Shown: positions 59,201 through 64,000 of the stretch, in pieces
How positions within the stretch are numbered: position 1 is the first letter of the stretch
Layout of the letters: every line of letters starts with the position of its first letter
Assembly (NCBI GenBank): GCA_009869945.1
Contig: WIXG01000116.1
Coordinates: 62,001 to 126,000 of the forward strand
Direction of reading: 5' to 3'
Source: Mesaphorura yosii
Taxonomy: Eukaryota; Arthropoda; Collembola; Poduromorpha; Tullbergiidae
DNA: 64,000 nucleotides
Notes under the pieces: generated by a model
Databases searched by the model: none
The model's input: only the letters and a program-made list of their open reading frames with translations
Told to the model about the DNA's origin: nothing
Translations under genes and position numbers: made by a program

Positions 59201-60531
59201 ACCGATTTAATATGGATGGGTGACACCACAGCGAAAATTCACTCGATGAGGCAAGCCGACTTTAACTTCGAGACATGCAAATTCGCCCTCCAATATTTCA
59301 TTTCTTTTGTCCTTACAGAGTGAACGACTATGGAAAGTTGACTGAAATTGATTTGGAAGCTCAAGTTGGACCATGTGGCGCAATTACCTGCATTGAAGTC
59401 ATTGGCTCCAACCTCGTAGCTGTGGTCGTTTCATCTGGCCGGCTCTTTTTATGCAGTCCAAGCATCAACAATGGACAAGTAATTTCAGAGCTGGGAAACA
59501 ATGCTGTGATTCACTGTTTGGCGTGTCGCACAATAGCAGAAGAGTATGACAAGTTTCACACGTTTAATGAACCATAATTCACAACCGCATGACATGTTTT
59601 ACTATTCATATAGGGAGTTTGAGATTTGGGCCGGTGAGAGAGCTGGTCAAATGACTATCTTCACAATTAAGAACAGCATTGTTGTTCAACAAGAGGCAAT
59701 CAATCACTACGAAATGACATTGGAAGGAGTCCAAGTCCTTATCGTAAAGTCACATCCCAGTCAAGAAGTATTGTTCTCTTACGTTTATCCAGGTAAAACT
59801 CAATCTATTGACACAAGCCAGGATACATGAATAGTCACTTCAAATTATATTCTATCTTTTACGCACAGGAAGCGTGATTTACGGGTGGGACAGTGAAAAT
59901 CGGGAGATGATTGCAAGACTTGACGTGGGTCGTTTGCTTCCGATCAGAGATGTAGGCATGGATGATTTAAGTCAGAAACCTCTCCAGGTGAGACATAAAA
60001 GGAGTCGAATTCCTAGAACTCACTCACAATCAATTTTGTGTTCAGGTTACTTTGATACACACGGCTCCCATGCACATTTACATTGGTACAAATTGGGGCT
60101 TCATCTTCATTACTGACATCAAATATCTGAAACCGCTCACAATTCTACAACCATTCCAAGATGATATTCGTTCTTTCTGGATGTTCCGCTCATTTCCTAA
60201 TGATGTGAATAACCTCAGCAGTAGACGCAGTAGTTTCGCCAGTGCTGCCGGCAGCGAAGTGGGGAGGTCCGAGGACCAGCGCGAAACGGCCACACCGAGT
60301 CCAAACCCGAACAGCAGTAAGAGAAAGTCTGACTCTGTTGATATTACCGAAAACGAAAATCCTGCTACATTCTCCAATTCTGATGATATTGGCATTGATC
60401 TCAACCAACTCGTGATCGTACTCGGCAAAGGGTTTTCCAGTATTATCAACCAAAACGCAGTGGATGATCAACGACGCAAGCGGATATTTGGTATTCTATG
60501 GAAAATTAATTCTAATTCTTCATGGAACTGA
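50282..60531 (+). CDS. Lrrk: LRRK1-type ankyrin-LRR-Roc-COR-kinase-WD40 protein
   Basis: About 33 exons close in frame to roughly 2643 residues. Order: ankyrin repeats (about 25-460), leucine-rich repeats (about 530-1050), Roc GTPase with P-loop GVAGIGKTT (bases 54380-54406) and RTWDFGGQ, COR (about 1330-1880), kinase (about 1900-2245) with Gly-loop GRGAFGFVFG, catalytic Lys in IAIKMF, YRDLKSEN instead of HRD and the DYG magnesium site in LADYGISR, then a WD40-like C-terminus. Ankyrin repeats before the LRRs and the LVWSF-DYGISR kinase core point to the LRRK1 branch and its insect orthologue, kinases that act on Rab GTPases at endosomes. Notable: a 26-nt microexon (58443-58468) in the activation segment, a GC-AG intron (59251-59318), a possible 72-nt frame-keeping intron (54651-54722), and a tandem NAGNAG acceptor before 52447. 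AATAAA lies at 60789-60794. Confidence 0.93.
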
Positions 60532-61168
60532 TGCAAAATTGTACCTGACTCATTTTTAGACTATAATTAAGGTAGTAAGTGTTAGTCATGGATTGAGTAA
60601 TTCGTTTCCGGACTCATCGACTTTGAGACTTGAATCGCAAGCGTGCAGTTACCCGGTTCCTTTAATGTAGAAAACATTATGTAGCTTTGTTAATTGTTTA
60701 ACGCACTCTTTTTAATACAATTCATTTAACCATGTCGCATACGAACACAATGTCGATTGTTAAATCCTGTCCATGAACTGATGTGATGAATAAATTCCAA
60801 CGTGAGACTGTTGATTTAACTATTTCTCCGTTCTCGGTTCATGCATGCATCGACAAGACAGACACGGGATGGGGAGGAACGCATTCGTCCACTGTGAATC
60901 TGTGGAGCGTGTACCGAAACCTGAACGAGAATGGCAGCGGAGACGGGTTGCTATGAGATGAGACAAAACAATGAGCTTTCCCATTATTCTGATCTCTTCT
61001 GAATCACGTTCAGTTGTAAGACAAGTTGTCAACCCAGAAATCAATGCTGTCTTGGGCCATGTATGGACAAATCAAGCAGTGTTGCTGAATCTTTGCTTGA
61101 AAAGATTTTATTTGCAATAAGGGACCTTCTATTTTTCCAAAGTGTTAAAATCAGATTAAATCTTCGCC
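60532..61168. other. LRRK 3' UTR and TMEM107 upstream region
   Basis: AATAAA at 60789-60794 marks the likely LRRK transcript end. The rest, to 61168, contains no supported ORF and should hold the TMEM107 promoter. Confidence 0.5.
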
Positions 61169-61758
61169 ATGTTTAAGCACAAAACTACATTCATTTCCGT
61201 CAGGTACATTCTTCTGCTCCTCAATTTCATTCAACTGCTGACAATCATGCTAAGCTCGGTAAGAAACTCAGCCCAAAAAAGGACTAAAACGCCTATGCTA
61301 ATTGCTAATGCTTTCTTTTGTCCCTCCCATTTGTAAATACAGAAACAGCAGCTTCTGGAAATATCACTCCCGTACATGAGCACCAAGGTGGATGAAAACT
61401 CAAGCCACAAAAGCCTAATCGTTAACATTTCATTGAGCATGATGTTTCTGATTTGCGAGTTTCTTACGTTTGGCTCCGGATTCACGATGTTCAGCGACAT
61501 TTGCACTTTACTTTGTATGTTTGACTCAATTAAGTAACTAATTTGAGTTGTGGATCGTGACAATTTCCTTTCTCGTCCTGCTTTTCAGCCATTTTTGGTC
61601 ACTTGCTCGGAAACATTTTCCTGGTGTACTTTTTAAACAGTGGCCTCGACGTTGGACTGCTCTGGTGGATTTTCCCGTTCACGTATTGTCTTCCATTGCT
61701 TGCAGACATTATTTCGACTGTGGCGACGATTTGTTTTGAGGGGATCAAATACAAGTAA
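61169..61758 (+). CDS. TMEM107: TMEM107-like ciliary transition-zone protein
   Basis: Three exons (61169-61258, 61343-61514, 61589-61758) close to 143 residues, the family length. The four-helix layout of TMEM107 is visible: TM1 (YILLLLNFIQLLTIM), a short extracellular loop, TM2 (LIVNISLSMMFLICEFLTF), a GFTMFSDICTLLS segment that matches the family's GVSMFNSTQSLIS pattern, TM3 (IFGHLLGNIFLVYFL) and TM4 (WWIFPFTYCLPLLADIISTV). TMEM107 belongs to the MKS module that controls protein entry at the base of cilia. In an arthropod this would matter only in ciliated sensory neurons and, in some lineages, sperm. Poly(A) signal AATAAA at 61858-61863; convergent with the next gene. Confidence 0.72.
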
Positions 61759-61886
61759 TTAACTAATGTTAACGCTAATTGCCTACACCTTACTCATGTC
61801 TTTTCGCTTCGTTTATGCATTGTTTGTTGTACTGAAGAGATTACTTGATACTTTATCAATAAAGCTTCTGCAACTACTGCTACAAA

Positions 61887-62857
61887 TTACGCGACCGAGA
61901 AGCAACGCTCGCCATTTTCCGTTTCGGGTTGCAAAGTTTCTTCGTCCAACTCGTCAACACGAAACAAACATTCATCACAGAACTCATTCCCTTGTAACAA
62001 TCTTAGCTTGACTTCGTAATCGCCTCGTTGATGAACAAACCGGCTGATCAGGTAGTGCATATTTTTGTTCACTATGGAGTCACAGAGTTCAAAACGATGG
62101 AGTCGCTTGACTTTGGAGGCAAGAATCCAGTCTACGATGGGACACTCGCTACAGTCGACGAGTCGAAGCACTTCTAAGCTTGTTAGGTCTAAAATACCGG
62201 CCGACGCAACTGGATTCACGTGCTCCGAAGCTATGCATAGCTCATTCATATTTAAAACAAGTTCGCTGAGCGCTGAGAAGAGCGCGAGAACTGAAGTCAG
62301 TTCCTTTTCGGTGATGCGACCATCCACGATGAGAGTTCGGACATTCTTAAACTTGGATCCGCGGTGTTCGACTGTAAAAGAACGGCTGTCTAACGATTTG
62401 ATTCGAACAGCTGCACTGGTGTCGTTCAAGTCGTAAAGTTGCTGCCATGAACTAATTAGGATCATGTCCGAAGACGTTGGGTCTGCATTCGGAGGGCTAT
62501 GCAGGTCAGCGTTCGGTATCATTCTGACGACGGGAGGTTCGAGTTCGCTCAATTTCTCGTTGATTACAGATGCTGACTGGCGATTGACATCATCGGGTGA
62601 ATTAATCAAAGTTCGTATGGTCAGTGTTGTTGCCATTACCGCCATCACAAATATGACGAAGAAACAAATGATCAGGCGATTCCTGTAGTCACTGCAAGCA
62701 CAGGAACATAAAATCGCAATATAATCCTCAAGTAGAAGGTTGTACGTGACCTGATTAAAGCGAGCCGTGTAGTTCTTGGATACGTGAAATCCTCGACAGT
62801 CGTGAAGCAATTTTTCGCACACTTCTTTGCTATTTGCTTAGGGGCACGCTGAGACAT
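61887..62857 (-). CDS. Single-pass membrane protein with LRR-like domain
   Basis: Two exons (62751-62857 and 61887-62691) close to 303 residues. The first exon starts with ATG and a lysine-rich cytosolic segment (APKQIAKKCAKNC); the joined frame then contains one strong helix (about 42-60), making it a type II anchor. The intron ends with CTTGCAG and the phase is correct. The outer part has two N-glycosylation-like sites and, from about 165 on, a leucine-rich-repeat-like pattern (VRTLIVDGRITEKELTSV, LSELVLNMNELCIAS, LEVLRLVDCSECPIVDW). The end is Cys/Glu-rich. I do not recognise a family; it might be a lineage-specific surface protein. It shares a divergent 290-bp promoter with the Myb-like gene. 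Confidence 0.5.
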
Positions 62858-62873
62858 TAGTCACGCTCACTAT

Positions 62874-62967
62874 GTCACTTCTTTCACTTTTTTCACTTTC
62901 ACTTATGGCGCCGAGCCGAAAGTGAAATCATAAGTAAAGTGAAAAGAGTAAAATAATCAGAAGTGAC
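62874..62967. repeat. Imperfect inverted repeat in a divergent promoter
   Basis: The left arm begins GTCACTTCTTTCACT at 62874, the right arm ends AGAAGTGAC at 62967. The arms are about 35 bases with mismatches, around a GC-rich centre (62906-62930). Arms are rich in CACTTTC/GAAAGTG units, so part of the pairing comes from simple repeats. It sits between the two divergent start codons. Confidence 0.4.
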
Positions 62968-63146
62968 TCCATCGTTACTTCTGGAGGAACGAATTGGTTT
63001 TCAAAGTTTGAGAATTCCTAGTTCTTAATTTTGTCCGTCGCACATGATCGGATTTCGATCTCCTTCAGTTTTTAAAGTGTTCGTTCCAGTGACCCAGTGA
63101 TTAGCTGACAGGTTTCAAAATCTGAGGACCAAATCTCATCTACGAA

Positions 63147-64000
63147 ATGGCTGGAGCCAAAAATAAACGCAGTGCAGTGGCTGGGTCCAGTAAGAAAGCA
63201 CCCAAACGAATCAAGAAGACGGATGACACCAAGCACGCCTGGGCGAAAGGTGAAGAAGTCGCAATCGCCAATTTTGTATCCGAAAGGCCATATTTGGGAA
63301 AGAATCAAGTATGTAACATTAGTTTAGTAATTCTTAGAGGCTGGAAGTCTGTCTGATGAGACATTGAAATTTTTGTAGGCGAAGACAACACTCATTCAGT
63401 ACTTACGTCGAATGGTCAAGGAATTAAACCTGCGCTGCACTGATAGACAAATTGCGAACAAATATGACGCTATGAAGAAGGCTTACGAAAAAACTCGTAA
63501 CTGGATCAACGAGACTGGTCAAGGAGTTGAAGACGACGATCCAATTAGCTTTCCAGGTATGTGTCATGCTCTTAATATCAAGTTAAATTCGGTAACCTCA
63601 TAATTGGCATTTTTCCAGACAAAGTCAAAGAGCAATGCCACTACTACTACCTGCTGGATACAGTGTTTGGTACCAGTCAAGCGTTTAATACATCGTATCA
63701 AAGGGATTCAGGTGAAGAGAGATTTGGTGACGAAGACCCAATAATTGATGACAACAAAAGCCTTTGCAGCCAGTCAGATGACGTACAGAGTGGGTAAACA
63801 AGACTAAAGTTGTACTACTAACGTATTAGCCAGTGCGTATCCACCATGTTGCATTTCTTGTAATTTTAGGGTCAGCTTAATCTCAGATAATCCAGCTACT
63901 GGTCAGGTAACAATTGCTGCGAAGAGGTTTGAAGCTGCTCTTCAACGGGAAAAAGCTAAGCCTGGCCGCTTGAGCGGATCTGAGAAAATCCAGCAGTTAT
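63147..64000 (+). CDS. Myb/SANT-like DNA-binding protein (5' part, runs off the window)
   Basis: Exons 63147-63308, 63379-63556, 63619-63793 and 63870 onward are in frame to the edge of the window, about 215 residues so far. It opens with a basic NLS-like N-terminus (KKAPKRIKK), then a helix-turn-helix region: HAWAKGEEVAIANFVSE with the conserved Trp, LRCTDRQIANKYDAMKKAY and a further helix ending NWINETGQ. This is the layout of Myb/SANT-like or MADF-like domains, often domesticated from transposases. An FPDKVKEQCHYYYLLDTVFG segment follows, then an acidic Ser/Asp linker. The C-terminus is outside the window. Likely nuclear; target unknown. Confidence 0.55.

Noticed and set aside
1-64000. CRISPR arrays, operons, bacterial ribosome binding sites
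   Set aside because: The window is eukaryotic; spliceosomal introns and poly(A) signals throughout, and no direct-repeat/spacer pattern seen.

Overview
This window is eukaryotic nuclear DNA, almost certainly from an arthropod. Genes have many exons and very short introns (mostly about 50-100 nt) with GT-AG borders, and the conserved proteins read as animal orthologues (TPP2, extended synaptotagmin, kainate receptor, IMP dehydrogenase, LRRK1-type kinase, TMEM107). A seven-transmembrane gustatory-receptor-like gene points to arthropods. A springtail (Collembola) is my best guess, but it is inference from gene style and the terpenoid genes, not proven.

Layout. 1-3.6 kb: the tail of an unidentified gene, then an apparently intronless glycosyltransferase-like gene that may be horizontally acquired. 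5.2-13.1 kb: the most unusual region. A class I terpene synthase with recognisable metal-binding motifs, a degenerate exonuclease-like gene, an FPP-synthase-type prenyltransferase with a widened product pocket, and a second terpene-synthase-fold gene that has lost its catalytic motifs. 13.3-18.5 kb (minus): a complete 19-exon tripeptidyl peptidase II gene, including a 17-nt microexon; a small secreted-type ORF ends directly against its start codon. 20.6-24.1 kb: extended synaptotagmin with two alternative C2A exons. 25.6-26.9 kb: gustatory-type receptor. 27.5-28.8 kb (minus): a secreted, dibasic-rich prohormone-like protein. 29.8-34.5 kb (minus): kainate receptor, followed by about 6 kb without a recognisable gene. 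40.4-42.9 kb: two-finger C2H2 factor. 43.9-45.5 kb: unidentified membrane and small ORFs. 46.8-49.2 kb: IMPDH. 50.3-60.5 kb: a 33-exon LRRK1-type Roc-COR kinase. 61.2-64 kb: TMEM107, a single-pass LRR-like membrane protein, and the 5' part of a Myb/SANT-like gene that runs off the window.

How the genes fit together. Most are independent housekeeping or neuronal genes. The exception is the 5.2-13.1 kb block, where a prenyl diphosphate synthase sits between two terpene-synthase-fold genes on the same strand. One would make an allylic diphosphate and the other could cyclise or ionise it, so this reads as an animal terpenoid locus. Exon structures were built by hand from splice-site phase and protein continuity. 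The frame closes exactly for TPP2, E-Syt, kainate receptor, IMPDH, LRRK, TMEM107, the zinc-finger gene and the prenyltransferase, which makes those models fairly secure.
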